64,000 nucleotides of DNA from positions 30,382,987-30,446,986 of the forward strand of contig CP136063.1 in assembly GCA_032622095.1 (NCBI GenBank), in the 5' to 3' direction. Every line of letters starts with the position of its first letter. Positions within the stretch are counted from its first letter, which is position 1. Under the pieces are notes generated by a model. It had not been told where the DNA came from, did no database searches, and worked only from the letters and a program-made list of their open reading frames with translations. The DNA is from Siphonodentalium dalli (taxonomy: Eukaryota; Mollusca; Scaphopoda; Gadilida; Siphonodentaliidae). Positions 1 through 11,518 of this stretch are shown here, in pieces. The position numbers and the translations under genes were made by a program.

Positions 1-1
1 A

Positions 2-1177
2 AGACTTTCTGATTCTTACAGATTAGCATCCAAATCTATGTCTGGTGCTCAGAGTGGAAATGCCAAATATTATAATCGAAAGCTTCGTGGTGCAACTATA
101 CATGTAGGTGATAGAGTCTTAGTAAAGACATTAGCTTTCGAAGGCAGACATAAATTGGCAGATAAATATGATTCTGAAGTTTATACTGTTAAATCTCAAC
201 CTAATTCTGACATTCCTGTTTTTAATTTAGAAGATGACAGTGGAAAGCAAAGAACTTTACATAGGAACCACTTGTTGCATATTGGTTCTCTACCCTTTGA
301 CTTTCCAGATGACGACACAGCCCTTAAATCTCCTCTTGAACAGAGAGATGCTGATGCACCAATTGTAGATCCTCTTATCCCACCTGTACGGCCACCAGAG
401 CCTAAGGTGCGGAAACGTCGTATTTCAGGTACTGGTAGTGTTACTTCACGTGATGAAGTTTGTGATAACCATATTAATGGTTCAGACCATATAGATGGTT
501 CAGATGAAGAATCGGTGATTTGTTTTGTTCCACAGGGCGTTGCAGGTATAAAATCTGCTCCTAATGCAGTGGACAGTTCAGCTCCATCTCGTCGGGGTGA
601 CGACTTTCCTGCGAGATTGGAAGCTGGTGGTATTTCTTCTTCCTGTGGTGACGACCGCACTCAAATAGATGAGTTCAGGGAAGTTAGAACTGATGTCGGT
701 GATGACAGTAATGTTGATATTTCAGCTACACAGGATTCGACAGGTCAACTTGAACTTCGTTCCACAGGTGATAGCAATGATGAGGCTGATGAGAATAATG
801 ATGATGAAGTTGTTGATATTGTCCGTGTACCTTTAGCACCTATTGCAGAAGATACTGTTGTTGTTGATGGTAATGTTGATGGTGCGAAAGCGAATGTTTC
901 AGGTGATGATGGTGCCTCGAGTAGTAGTCAGAGTGGAGACAGAGAAAGAATTTCTCTTTCAGCGTCCATACCAAAACCAGTACCTAGAAAATCTAGCAGA
1001 GCAAAGAAATCTCCATCATGGATGGGTGATTATATTTCAAATAATATTCAAACCATTTCAGGTGGAAAAGATGAATATAAGAATCAGCTTTTGCGTAAGC
1101 TTATGGAAAATCAGATCTGCACCAATGTAGCTCCAGATGTTCTTCAGTCCATTCTGAAGACTATATTGGATGAATAA
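2..1177 (+). CDS. Ty3/Gypsy-like Pol, C-terminal part (integrase C-terminus), partial at window edge
   Basis: The reading frame is open from the first bases of the window, so the 5' end lies outside; the ATG at 38 is internal. The first 90 residues read as the C-terminal domain of a Gypsy-type integrase: a YYNRKLRG stretch, then GDRVLVK, HKLADKY, and RTLHRNHLLHIG. The middle is acidic and serine-rich (residues about 110-300). The end has a basic PRKSSRAKKSPSWMGDY segment like the tails of many metazoan Gypsy Pol proteins. The stop at 1175-1177 is followed by about 660 bp of non-coding DNA, a polypurine tract and an LTR on the same strand, so this is the 3' end of one element. Catalytic integrase residues are not in view. 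Confidence 0.85.
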   Translation, partial: RLSDSYRLASKSMSGAQSGNAKYYNRKLRGATIHVGDRVLVKTLAFEGRHKLADKYDSEVYTVKSQPNSDIPVFNLEDDSGKQRTLHRNHLLHIGSLPFDFPDDDTALKSPLEQRDADAPIVDPLIPPVRPPEPKVRKRRISGTGSVTSRDEVCDNHINGSDHIDGSDEESVICFVPQGVAGIKSAPNAVDSSAPSRRGDDFPARLEAGGISSSCGDDRTQIDEFREVRTDVGDDSNVDISATQDSTGQLELRSTGDSNDEADENNDDEVVDIVRVPLAPIAEDTVVVDGNVDGAKANVSGDDGASSSSQSGDRERISLSASIPKPVPRKSSRAKKSPSWMGDYISNNIQTISGGKDEYKNQLLRKLMENQICTNVAPDVLQSILKTILDE

Positions 1178-1830
1178 GATTTTCATTTTCAGTTCACTCA
1201 CTTATATTCAGTGATTCCATATTACTGATATGTCAGTTTCAATGATGTGTGTATACATTGGACATAGGCGTTGTCCTGTTGTGTTAGTTGTTTTTATGTA
1301 TTGATATTATGTATTGTTAGGTATCACTTATCATCTTCGTACGATCAGAGATATTTCCACTTATTCCAGCTGACGATCCAGTGTAGAGCTACGACTCATA
1401 TGAGGTACCAGTTTTCAAGGAATTCTATTTTTGTTCGTTATATACTCTATGAGGTGATAAAGTGTTCCTTTCTATATATGATTATGATTTTAACATATTT
1501 GTGTTGATTGTTGTGTATTCATGATTGAAGTTCTCAGATAGACCAGCCAGTGTGAATCAGTGGTGATTCCATTTCAGTGGTGTTGTGTGATATATTCACG
1601 TTGTTTACTGTCTACGCCAGATAGTGAAGATTAAGTTGATTAAGTGAAGTTATATAATGCTGATATTTTATTTCAGTTCTGAAGATAGGTCGGTGTCAAG
1701 GTTATCTCTGTGTATGAGAATTTTATAGATGATAATTTTCCATTATCAGTTGCAGAGTTTGAAAGTCATGTATATTTGCGACATTTCCTTTCAGTATTGG
1801 TTTAAATGACTAGGGAGTCATTTTGTCAAC
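1178..1830 (+). other. 3' non-coding region of the first Gypsy element
   Basis: This lies between the Pol stop codon and the polypurine tract. It is AT-rich, and I see no coding sequence or protein motif in it. Untranslated stretches of this length before the 3' LTR occur in Gypsy elements. Confidence 0.55.
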
Positions 1831-1841
1831 AGAGGGGAGAG
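1831..1841 (+). other. polypurine tract of the first Gypsy element
   Basis: AGAGGGGAGAG is an uninterrupted purine run that directly abuts the TGTGAC start of the LTR. This is where plus-strand DNA synthesis would be primed during reverse transcription. Its position fixes the LTR start. Confidence 0.8.
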
Positions 1842-2549
1842 TGTGACCGTGCTATTTTATATACCAAATCAGTATATGCCTTTATTACATGCTACACATG
1901 TATACTAACTAAGTTATTAAACCTAACTCACTAATATACATTTTATAGCCGCATTGTAATCATTTCATTCCACGTACTTGGTTCATTCCATTTCGCGCTA
2001 TTCCGTTCTGCACATTCCCCGTTTCCTAGTCTCATTGCTGATCTGTATTTTGCTATTTCCTATTTCTACTTTCGCCCAATATCTCATCCACTCTATTCTC
2101 TATCTTTTATTTACCGCCCAATCTGAGATCTAACTGTCGGGACACTGAGGTGTTTTAGCCAATCATAGGTAAGCTTATTTACCGCGCTTTCTCAGTCCGT
2201 ATTTCGTCGCCAAGGTGTACGCATCGCAATATCGTATAACACTCTCAGTGTTATCCTAATTTCTTCATGCTCGAAGAATGTTAATAAGTTTAAGAAGTAA
2301 TATATGAATACTACATTATGACATCTGACCTATGCTTTCCAAAGGATGGTATGTAATATTTGTTATGTTTTCACCCGTTATTATCGCTTATATATTAATA
2401 ATATTGTCTTCGGTTTTGAAACTTTAGTGTTGTCACATTTGCATATATATATTTGCCCCATAATGTATGGATTTAGGAAATCGCACGCTGCGTTCATAAT
2501 ATCCCTTTTATACCAGCAATATAGGTTTTATTTCTAACTGTTCGTCACA
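1842..2549 (+). repeat. 3' LTR of the first Gypsy element (708 bp)
   Basis: It starts TGTGAC right after a polypurine tract and ends GTCACA, a perfect 6-bp inverted terminal repeat with the usual TG...CA ends. The matching 5' LTR would lie left of the window, so the end at 2549 rests on the inverted terminus alone and the target duplication cannot be checked. Confidence 0.75.
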
Positions 2550-2554
2550 GTTAG

Positions 2555-2612
2555 GATTGTGTCAAAATAGTTGTTTATATCGACAATAGGGAAGTTGGTT
2601 TTTGACACAATC
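2555..2612. repeat. 13-bp perfect inverted repeat
   Basis: GATTGTGTCAAAA at 2555-2567 and its exact reverse complement at 2600-2612 flank a 32-bp spacer, starting six bases after the LTR end. It could be a small foldback relic. It is too far from any gene to be called a terminator. Confidence 0.6.
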
Positions 2613-2987
2613 ACATTTCACATATTTATTTATATCCATTCTGGATATATATTTTGGTAGCAACTACAACCTATGTATTTGTTCACCAGGGTCCTTTTTC
2701 TCGTTGGACATCTCTCGATTGATGTTGGATGTTCGATGTTGTGATGTTGCTGTCAAGCTGTCTGTGTAGATGTTATGTGATGTCATCCATATGTGTCTTG
2801 TGATGTTGGATTGTGTTCCGTTTGGTATTGCATGATGATGAGTATCGAATAAATGCATGATGAAGACTTTTAAAGGTAGGCTCAGTTTACTATAGACCCT
2901 GCCAGATGATCAAGACTCAGAGCCCCATAAATGTTTGTGATATAGCGACATGGTTCACAAAAGACCCACCCCTGTGCTCTACTACAC
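2613..2987. other. no gene seen; GATGTTG-rich low-complexity stretch
   Basis: Bases 2690-2840 are rich in GATGTT/GTGATG words on the plus strand. No coding frame or mobile-element end is recognisable. Confidence 0.4.
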
Positions 2988-3180
2988 TATTTTTTTCGAC
3001 TCCTAGCTGAGGCACCTACTGAAATGTGCCAAAATTTTGTATAAAACACAAAAATCAATATGAGGCTCTTGGGTTGGGAGAAAAATAATCCACCATGACC
3101 CGAGAAGTGGGCGTGGAAAAATCTCACCTTCGAGTTCAGACTATGGACGAGCCTCATGTTCGGCAGAAATATCTCACTTT
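2988..3180. repeat. dispersed repeat family R1, copy 1
   Basis: About 190 bp that recurs at 40283-40480 and, over its first 90 bp, at 63509-63596. Shared words include TTTTTTTCGACTC, CCAAAATTTTGT and GTGGGCGTGGAAAAATCTCA. It has no coding potential and no clear terminal repeat. It is probably part of a mobile element whose ends I cannot place. Confidence 0.7.
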
Positions 3181-3282
3181 ATTTCACCAATCAACTTCAA
3201 TCAATACTTTCTCATATGTTCTGTCCATCTAATTGTTTACTTGTTGTTTGTCTGTTTTATCTAAATTACTCTACCTGTGAAG

Positions 3283-4448
3283 TAGTCCAAGTCTTCTTGT
3301 ACTAAAACCAGCTAAGATATTGGGATGGCGTTGCTGGCGTTTAGTCCAAGCCCGCTTGCATACCAATCCTACCACATGAGTTACGCCCACGATCTGTGGC
3401 GGGAATTTGTGGTGTATTTTACTCGATTTACCTAGCAAATCAATACATGATGCTATATACATCGGAAAGGCTTACATCTAATGGTCATAATGGTGTATAA
3501 TAATCTAACTTTAATGTTAAATTACACATAGAATATTCCGGTTGATTGCCACAAACATCGATTTGTTTCTCTGTTTGTTTACGTTTTAACCGAAAGCCGA
3601 AGTGGTCCGAATAAGTTCGGCATAATCCGCTGTTTGTTCTGGGAATTCTACTTTCCGTTTCTATATATAGCGCGGGTTTTCCGAACAAAAATGGCGAAAA
3701 CCGATCGCCCGAAAGTCCAGTTTTCTATGTGCTTTCAGAACAATTCCCGCACTAAAAACTTAATGACATAATGGAGGATCAGAACGGTAGTTTTGTTGAC
3801 AATTATCGCAAGCAACTTGTCAAAATTGGAGCAAATTAGATCTCTTGTGTCTGACTTGCCATGCGTGTGGTGTGCATTTTGACATCTGTGTTGATAAAAT
3901 AATCGGAGAACCGAATCACACAGTTTCGAAATATAGTTCTTCCGTTTTAGTGGGACTTTTCAAACTTAAGGTTCATTTATTTAGTGTATTACATTTATAT
4001 CTCCAATGTTTAATTAATCTATTTATTATTTTATTTATTGACACACATAATTATGATTACAATGGAGAATTCATCGTAATTTGCGTTGTTGTCCAAAATC
4101 TACGGAATATTTTCAACGGAAAATGCCGAACACAGTTCGCAAGGTCAACCGAGTTCGCATACTTTTAAAAAATTGTAAACATTGAGGTAAATGTCTCTTT
4201 TCGCATTAAATTACCGTTTTAAATTCACAACTGATGTGGGTTTCAGATAAAATAGCATGTCTTCTGCGGAAAATATCCGTTTATTGTCGCAATTGTGATA
4301 TTTTATTTCATATAATTGTGGTTTTATTTGAGCGGGTCACTAACGCTTAAGCCGTGTCATAAGCGAGCATATAGGGCGGTCTTGGACTAAACGCCAGCAT
4401 CGCCATCCCAATATCTTAGCTGGTTTTAGTACAAGAAGACTTGGACTA
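3283..4448. mobile_element. 1.17-kb non-autonomous DNA transposon with 68-bp TIRs and 9-bp TSD
   Basis: Bases 3283-3350 and 4381-4448 are inverted copies differing at about one position; they start TAGTCCAAGTCTTCTTGTAC. The flanks carry CCTGTGAAG at 3274-3282 and 4449-4457, a 9-bp direct repeat that can be read as up to 12 bp because TIR and target share bases. Each TIR also repeats its own tip (AGTCCAAG) at its inner end. Long TIRs with a 9-bp duplication fit Mutator-like elements; Merlin is an alternative. No transposase is present. The interior has only short frames, including one with a CxxC pair near 3850. Confidence 0.85.
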
Positions 4449-4699
4449 CCTGTGAAGTTGACTTGATTGTCAATAAACTTATCTGAAGTAACGTGCATTA
4501 GCTGAATTTAGAACTGACAACGCGTGTAAAATGGGTCGATTAAAATACAAATTGGTGCACTTGAATGCGCCAATAATAGTTTTCTTGGCCTCCCATAATA
4601 CATTTTATTGGACGATCCACCCGGTAATTCCGAGTGTTTGTCTATAAACCAAATGGTTTTGTAAAGTTTGTATACGCCCGTTTGAGAAAAACGGTTGTA

Positions 4700-5425
4700 T
4701 TGTGTAAATAGGTTGTCCGGCCGTCTGTCGCCGGTCCGTCCGATTTTGTTTTCCGTATGGTAACTTAAGATTAAATTGAGTGAACAGAACCTAATTTGGT
4801 ATGTAGTGTTTACCACATCAAAATACAGATCGAGTTAGAATATATAGGTTTCGTCCGTATTATTGTTACTGAGTTATACCCCTTTTGCGACCTGATTTGC
4901 GGTTGCCGGATGATAACATTAGATTGAATCGAGAGAACAGAACAAAATTTGGTATGTTAGTATACCACATCAAAATATAGATCAGGTTCGAATATGGGTT
5001 ACTTCCGCTTGATTGTTAATTAGTTATGTCCCATTTTCGACTTACATTTTACCTGATTTGCGGTTTCCGGGTGATAACTTTTTTAGACTGAATCAAGTGA
5101 ACTGAACCACATTTGGTATATTAGTTTACCACCCCAAAATACATATCAAGTCCGAATGGGTTTCGTCCGCATGATTTTGACTAAGTTATATCCCTTTTTT
5201 TTAGATATATATTTTACCTTATGTGTGGTTTTCGGATAATAACTTTAGATTGAATCGAGTGAACAGAACCAAATTTGGTATGTTAGTTTATCATATCAAA
5301 ATTCAGATCAAATTCGAATATGGGTTTCGTCCGCATGATTTTACTGAGTTATGCCCCTTTTCGACTTAGATTTTACCCGATATGCGGTTTCCAGATGATA
5401 ACTTTAGATTGAGTCGAGAGAATTT
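4700..5425. repeat. diverged tandem repeat, period about 155-165 bp
   Basis: Four to five diverged units share, in order, a TTTGGTATGTTAGTTTACCA-like block (near 4795, 4951, 5114, 5275), a CCAAAATACAGATC block, a TTCGTCCGCATGATT block, and a TTACC...TGCGGTTTCCGGATGATAAC block. The unit start also occurs singly near 11879 and 62688 inside the zinc-finger duplications. It looks like an old satellite fragment. Confidence 0.75.
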
Positions 5426-5483
5426 CTCAGTCAAAAATACCACACTTGAAATTATTGTGTTTTATTTTTGTTATTATTTCGTC

Positions 5484-6086
5484 TTAAAGGGGTACTGTAC
5501 GCCATTTCCATATAACTTTTCCAATAAATTTCCGATAATAACACCGATCTATTATCGATAATATATAGTAACATAAGTAATTTGAGTCGAAGATGTATTC
5601 TGTTAACGCTCATGTTAATATGCTATCTTAAATTTAATAATTTAAAAGTTGATAATTTAATATAAATTGAATTTATGGCTGGAGCCATAAAATGGCGTAA
5701 ATTGTAATACCAATTTCCGTGTACCGGACGTAATCAAATTATAATTGAGGATACTGGATTAGTAAACCCATTGCACACACGATTGGTTGAAACATTATGC
5801 GGATACGGGGAGAAAACTCAAGCCACTCACTGACTAGTGACGATAAATGAGTATATGGGACTAGTATGCATATATAATATAAGTTTTATTTGATACATTT
5901 GGTTGAAAAATGTACAAAAATTACTCGACAACGACAATTTGTATTTTTGCATTCCGGTAAATTTGTCATCCGTAACACTACTTCGTACTCAACAGACTTT
6001 CAAATAATGGAAAATTTGTTACCTTATTCTCCGAATCGGAGTCTATAGAAACCAACAACAACATTTGGCGTACGATATCCCTTTAA
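5484..6086. mobile_element. TTAA-flanked MITE, family T1, copy 1 (603 bp)
   Basis: TTAA at 5484-5487 and 6083-6086 bound inverted ends AGGGGTACTGTACGCCA and its near complement. The interior matches the element at 38965-40124 (for example TTTATGGCTGGAGCCATAAAATGG), and its last 155 bp match 12730-12887. It has no coding capacity. TTAA targets are used by piggyBac and a few other superfamilies, but the ends are not typical piggyBac. Confidence 0.8.
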
Positions 6087-6353
6087 GTCAAAGGTTTCAA
6101 ACAAATTAAACTAAACCTTGCCTCACTCTACTCCAGAAACGGCGTAGTATGCCCCGCCCCGATGGTGTGCTAATGTGGATGTTTATATACATGGAAAACG
6201 GCACAAACGTGTCAATAACATGCAATCTACGCAATATTTATGATTTATATAAGAACAACCTATATCTGTTATATACTATTCTTTCGTTTTTGGCGGTTTT
6301 AGCGGATGTGACTATTTTACCAGCTATTCCCACGACAAAGATCGCCCGTATCT

Positions 6354-6803
6354 TTAAAGGCCCACTTAATTTTCGAACCCCCAGATCACATTATATAAAA
6401 CATATACCATATTATATATCATTTGAAAGAGGAAGCTCCGAAACGTTGTATTATCAACTTATGTGGTGAAATAAACTATGATCTCATTAGTTTCTGCTAT
6501 GCCCAAAAACTTAAAAAACGCATCTATGTGTATTATTTTCAATGAAAGAGGAATAACTCTATTGAATTATTAGAAGAGTTCCCCCTTTTTCAACATAATT
6601 CAACAGAGTTATTCCTCTTTCATTGAAAATAATACACATAGATGCGTTTTTTTTAGCATAGCAGAAACTAATGAGTTCGTAGTTTATTTCACCAGAAGGT
6701 TGATAATACAATGTTTTGGAGCGTCCACTTTCAAATGATATATAATATGGTATATATTTTATATATGTCATCTGGGGGGTTCTAAAATTATGTGGGCCTT
6801 TAA
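6354..6803. mobile_element. 450-bp TTAA-flanked foldback element (two long inverted arms)
   Basis: Nearly the whole element is a palindrome: about 220 bp from 6358 pairs with 6587-6799 at roughly 90 percent by eye, around a short loop near 6580. The tips are AGGCCCAC with TTAA at both ends. Small reading frames here are by-products of the palindrome. Confidence 0.85.
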
Positions 6804-8204
6804 CGTTTATTTGCACAAAATTACACAATAACATTTTTGGTCTATGCAGGGCGATAAACGAAATTTAGTTTTCGACGCCACCGATGAAGAGTTAATGTGT
6901 ATATAGAATGATAGATTAATACATGCACAATATAATAAAGCTTATACTCACCAAAAATACATGTATATATAGGAAATGTGATGATTGTATCAAATATTAA
7001 TAAAAATAACAATAGCAATAAAAATTCAAATTTACAATGTGTTCAGTTTGGTTTCTGTTTCAGTTCATTTTGTATTTGTCAATATCGTCTGTTGCAAACT
7101 CCATAGAGCGCTCTCTACGTTATCACTACGAAATAGCACTGCCATAAGGACATTTTTTTATAACAATTTCTTACATGTTTTTAATTCTTATGTTTTAGGG
7201 TTACAATTGTCTATGTCTGGCTCAGTTCACATTGTTCTTATCAATACCGAAAAAATACCAAAAGAATTAGCATTATTGCAAACTTTTGGTGGTCAAAATA
7301 AGATAATAAGTGAATAAATATAGTTCCGACGATTTACTGCGCTAAAAATAGACTTCCCGAACTTGTGTTTTTGTAAAATGGCGACATTAGATTCTATGAA
7401 TTTTATATCTGCGTATCAACATTCTAAAGATTTAATCAGAGTTAAGCATGATATGAATTCTTGACTCGAATGGAATCGGATTAGACCACTTCACCAAAAG
7501 CATGTTTGGTTTTAGTGGGTCTTTACATACATATATCTGAACAATGGCAATGTTTATTCAATTGTGAGGACTGCAATTTGCAAATTTCTCGAAAATGTGT
7601 GACTGGAAGTGTAGATAATTAGATTTTCTTCTCTTCTCACTGGACAGGAGACAGTCACAGCGTGACAGTGGAGCTGAGGCTAGCGCCGGTAAATTAATAA
7701 CTTGAATCTGTCAACAATAGACTAATGGATTATTTCTATGGTATGTACATCATGTATTTACTAGTATTTATCTTATAGTTATACAATTCCTCGAGTCAAA
7801 ATATTATAGTATGCCGTTGGCTTTGTGGATATTATTTAAGTGCGTCTGCACCCGGCCAAGTCCATGTTTATTTACATCGCATGCCATTCGAGTCACGTTA
7901 AAATTAAAACAATTTTATTTTAAATAATGCAGTGTGAATTTGTGTCATGTCACACGTAAACCGAAACTCGTGAGTCATGTTAAATCGTGTCTTGATAAAT
8001 ACTAAAATAACAGATGATTGAGTATCAAAGCTGCTGACCATAGACATCATTGATGATATCAATTGGAAACCAAATTCAAATTGACATAGATAATTGCGTT
8101 TAAACGCACTAATGAATCTCTAATATCCACACGTATCCTATATTTGTTCCACCCATTGTACCATGGACTACATCATTTGAATTATTGGGAGTTTATGTAA
8201 TGTG
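6804..8204. other. no gene recognised
   Basis: AT-rich intergenic DNA. The longest frame (6985-7317, plus) has low-complexity composition and no motif. I see no TIR, LTR or tandem repeat. Confidence 0.4.
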
Positions 8205-8420
8205 GCTAATTGAGCTTAATCACAATAAGGAATATTCCTTATTGCGCTTAAGGGCAATATGAATATTGCAATAAGAATATTCTTTATTGTGCTTAAGCGC
8301 AATTAGAATACTTATTTTATGTGCTTAAAAGCGCAATATTTAAGAGATTCCTGAATTTTTAAGCAATAGGAGCTTTCCATATTGTGGTTTCATTATTGCG
8401 TTTTTAAAAGCTCAATTATT
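8205..8420. repeat. cluster of AT-rich palindromes
   Basis: A perfect 22-bp palindrome (CAATAAGGAATATTCCTTATTG) lies at 8223-8244. It is followed by nested inverted copies of the words TTATTG, GAATATTC and GCTTAAG(C/G)GC up to about 8415. It may be a decayed foldback element. Confidence 0.65.
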
Positions 8421-8626
8421 TATTAAATGTCAATTTGGCTTCCCATAGATCTCACACAGTCAATCATTCAATGTTATTTTTTTAACATTTTGAATTACAT
8501 GTACAATTTAATAAATTTATTATACTAAATTGTATTGTAACTATTGTTATTGTCCTTATTCCCCATACAGCATGTGCAGTTGTGCACATATTTTATGATA
8601 GACTAGTGAGTACTATTATTACTGAC

Positions 8627-8965
8627 GAAGGGGTCACTCTTACCAAAAAAGGGAAGGGTACACATGGTTTGAAAATGTGCTGAAGGGTACACAGGGTTTG
8701 AAAATGTGCTGAAGGGTACACAGGGTTTGAACATGTGCTGAAGGGTACACAGGGTTTGTGATCGACATGGACATCATTACTGAAATTATCCGTTTGTTTT
8801 CAGTACATTTTAATATTCATTGGAATGTAAACAATTATTCTCTAACAGAAATTATGGGGGGGGGGTTGTACGGAAACTGAATTGTCCCACATTTATAACG
8901 TCATAATAACGACATTTCAAATCATGTGTACCCTTCAGCACTTTTTTGGTGAGAGTGACCCCTTC
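8627..8965. mobile_element. 339-bp MITE-like element with about 40-bp TIRs
   Basis: GAAGGGGTCACTCT then ACCAAAAAAG at the left end returns inverted at 8924-8965, together with the neighbouring GAAGGGTACACATG word. I do not see a clear target duplication. Inside, 8653-8758 is a tandem repeat of the subterminal motif. Confidence 0.75.
8653..8758 (+). repeat. 29-bp tandem repeat, about 3.7 copies
   Basis: The unit GAAGGGTACACAGGGTTTGA plus 9 bp starts at 8653, 8682, 8711 and 8740 with very few differences. It is an amplified copy of the inner part of the MITE's own terminal repeat. Confidence 0.9.
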
Positions 8966-9099
8966 AGCATTAACACTCGTACTAGTAGTAGTTAATACTG
9001 CACTACTGTCAATATTCCAACATCACTTTACATCAATCATCAATTCAAAAACTGGTCTTTTTATGTGTTGAATTTAGTTTAAACTTTTTATAAAAAAAA

Positions 9100-9239
9100 G
9101 CCTGGTTGAATATCTACCATATGGTGCGTCGTTCCTACCCTCAATCTGCTGTCATTGAGACGTTCAACGTTATTTTGCTATTTTGCATGCGAAGAGGTAG
9201 ACTGCTTGAGACCTCGTGGTAGATACATTCACTCCAGGC
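9100..9239. repeat. short foldback with imperfect 20-23-bp TIRs
   Basis: GCCTGGTTGAATATCTACCA at 9100-9119 pairs with 9217-9239 after a three-base gap. The 140-bp length suggests a very small MITE. The target duplication is unclear. Confidence 0.5.
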
Positions 9240-9301
9240 ATTCAACTTTTTGGATCTAAACTTTGACAATTTAGCCAAACACACTATTTTCATATCAGTG
9301 A

Positions 9302-9338
9302 TGATTGATTAATTGATTGGGGTTTATTGTCGCTTTAC
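9302..9338 (-). repeat. possible 3' tail fragment of a SINE
   Basis: A run of TGAT/ATTGATTG words followed by GGGGTTTATTGTCGC resembles, in the same orientation, the tail of the SINE at 12330-12618 (TTGG repeats then AGGGTTTATCGTCG). Only about 35 bp is present, so the assignment is tentative. Confidence 0.35.
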
Positions 9339-9714
9339 CTTCAATCAACATTCTGTACGAAGTATCTAATTACGTTCTTCGTATGTTTACATAAATATTC
9401 TCACCTTTACTAAAGATATTCTTCTTGTATAACGGCTCAAATTCAGTGGTCTTGGTCCTTATTGGAGTCGAAACTGTGATCAACACCAACAAACCAATAT
9501 GGCTACCATTCTGAGACAACGTGCAGATAGTGTTTTATCAGTGCGCATGTCTGTACTCGATACACATATCTGTTCAAGTGTTTACACATATGTGTAAATA
9601 TAGAAAAACATACACAACATGTGTATACACATGTATACAATACTGTATAGATATTGGAGGTACACACCATGTGTACAGTGCCAATGGCATTCTACCTACA
9701 CAGTAGTTTGCAGA

Positions 9715-9823
9715 GAGTACATGTACACGAGATAAACAACGGATACATGTATATATGACTACGCGGTATCTGACGTCACGAGATAGACAGCGGATATATA
9801 GGACTATCTGACTATTCTACACA
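9715..9823 (+). promoter_or_regulatory. conserved 5' flank of zinc-finger unit A
   Basis: Almost the same sequence precedes the start codon of unit B (24186-24290). It contains a roughly 50-bp internal duplication of CACGAGATAAACAGCGGATA, each copy followed by a TATATA-like stretch. It may hold the promoter or 5' UTR. That role is inferred only from position and conservation. Confidence 0.5.
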
Positions 9824-10334
<511 letters not shown>

Positions 10335-10649
10335 GTTGGTGACATTTAATATGTTCGTCGAAGGAGGATTGGAAACAATCTTAGAATCCAATGACAGAGC
10401 GGAAAAGGAGGGCAAAATGAATCTTATCCCTAAATTACTATTTCTGTGGCCTCAAGGATAAAAAAATATTTTATTTGAGTCGAGGAACTTATCTATCAGA
10501 ATTAATCTTCTTCGTAAATTAGCTTTGCACTATGAACTGTATGATTGGGAGGCCTTGCTCAAATTATATGCAGTACTAGTATGCAGTGGATTCCGCACAT
10601 AGAGTTTGGTGAAAGCTTATAGGAAAAATAACCCCAGTGAAGATCCATC
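10335..10649 (+). other. conserved 3' flank of zinc-finger unit A
   Basis: Similar sequence follows copies B (from 37155) and C (from 61874), including TTCGTCGAAGGAGGATTGGA and AATCTTATCCCTAAATTA. It probably contains the 3' UTR. No coding frame is seen. Confidence 0.55.
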
Positions 10650-10910
10650 TATACTTACTATTAGAACGGTATACATGAGATCCTGTGTATCAGTAGCCCC
10701 TTTATTACTATTTGAACGGTATACATGATACACTATTTATCAGTAGCTCAATTCTTACTATTATAACGGTGTACATTAGATCCTATGTATCAGTAGCCCC
10801 GTTCTTACTAAATATTGTAACGGTATACATGAGGCCCTATGTATCGGTAGCTCCATTCTTACTATTAGAACGGTATACATGAGACCCAATGTATCAGATG
10901 CTCCATTCCT
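10650..10910 (+). repeat. about 52-bp tandem repeat, five units
   Basis: Units contain ACTTACTATTAGAACGGTAT, then ACATGAGA, ATGTATCAGTAGC and CCGTT. One or two units of the same sequence occur at 38641-38720, near 62190 and near 62645, so copy number differs among the duplicated zinc-finger units. Confidence 0.85.
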
Positions 10911-10990
10911 GTAACCACGCCTCGTTGATAGAGGGTAACTAACGATTCGTATCAACATGAATTATTTCATTAGATATGTATCAGAAATGG

Positions 10991-11518
10991 TTAAATATGG
11001 ATTATCTCTTTACATAACAATTTTTAAATAGTTGCGTGGGTATAAAATAATAGATATGAACTGAAGACCCATGTCGGGAAAAGTTTCTATCAATTAATAT
11101 TGATTTTATTTCGAATATTAAATCGGGACCGTTCGTGTTACTATTTTTAGAACAGACCATTCGGATGATACCATATTGCGATATAGAGCACTGGGCTGTT
11201 CCTACGGCTACACAACTAAAGTCAATTGTCACAGATTGGTTGTTTGTATTGTTTTATTCCACATATATAAGCGCTAATAAGTATAATTAACGTTTATTTG
11301 TGACAAAATTGTTACATAAAATTTCTGGTCTCTGTTAACGGTAACCACTATTGTTCGCTAGCTGAACAAACACACATTTTTAGACCAGAAAATATTCGAG
11401 ATAAAATTAATATTAATCGATAGAAGCATTTCCGGACAGGAGTCTTCGATTCAAATCTAATAGTTTATACCCCGGTAACTATATAATGCACGTTTACAAA
11501 GAGATAATCCACCTTTAA
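10991..11518. mobile_element. TTAA MITE, family D, copy in unit A (528 bp)
   Basis: It is bounded by TTAA at 10991-10994 and 11515-11518, with inverted ends related to AGGTGGATTATCTCTTTGT. The paralogous site is empty in unit C (near 62313) and unit B (near 38820), so it inserted after the units separated. It has no transposase. Other copies are at 40619, 57379 and 59706. Confidence 0.88.

Noticed and set aside
2555-2612. Transcription terminator after the LTR
   Set aside because: A 13-bp inverted repeat with a 32-bp loop is not a eukaryotic termination signal.
3845-4168. 107-codon frame with CxxC inside the 1.17-kb element
   Set aside because: No ATG in a convincing context, hydrophobic low-complexity tail, and no family match I can name.
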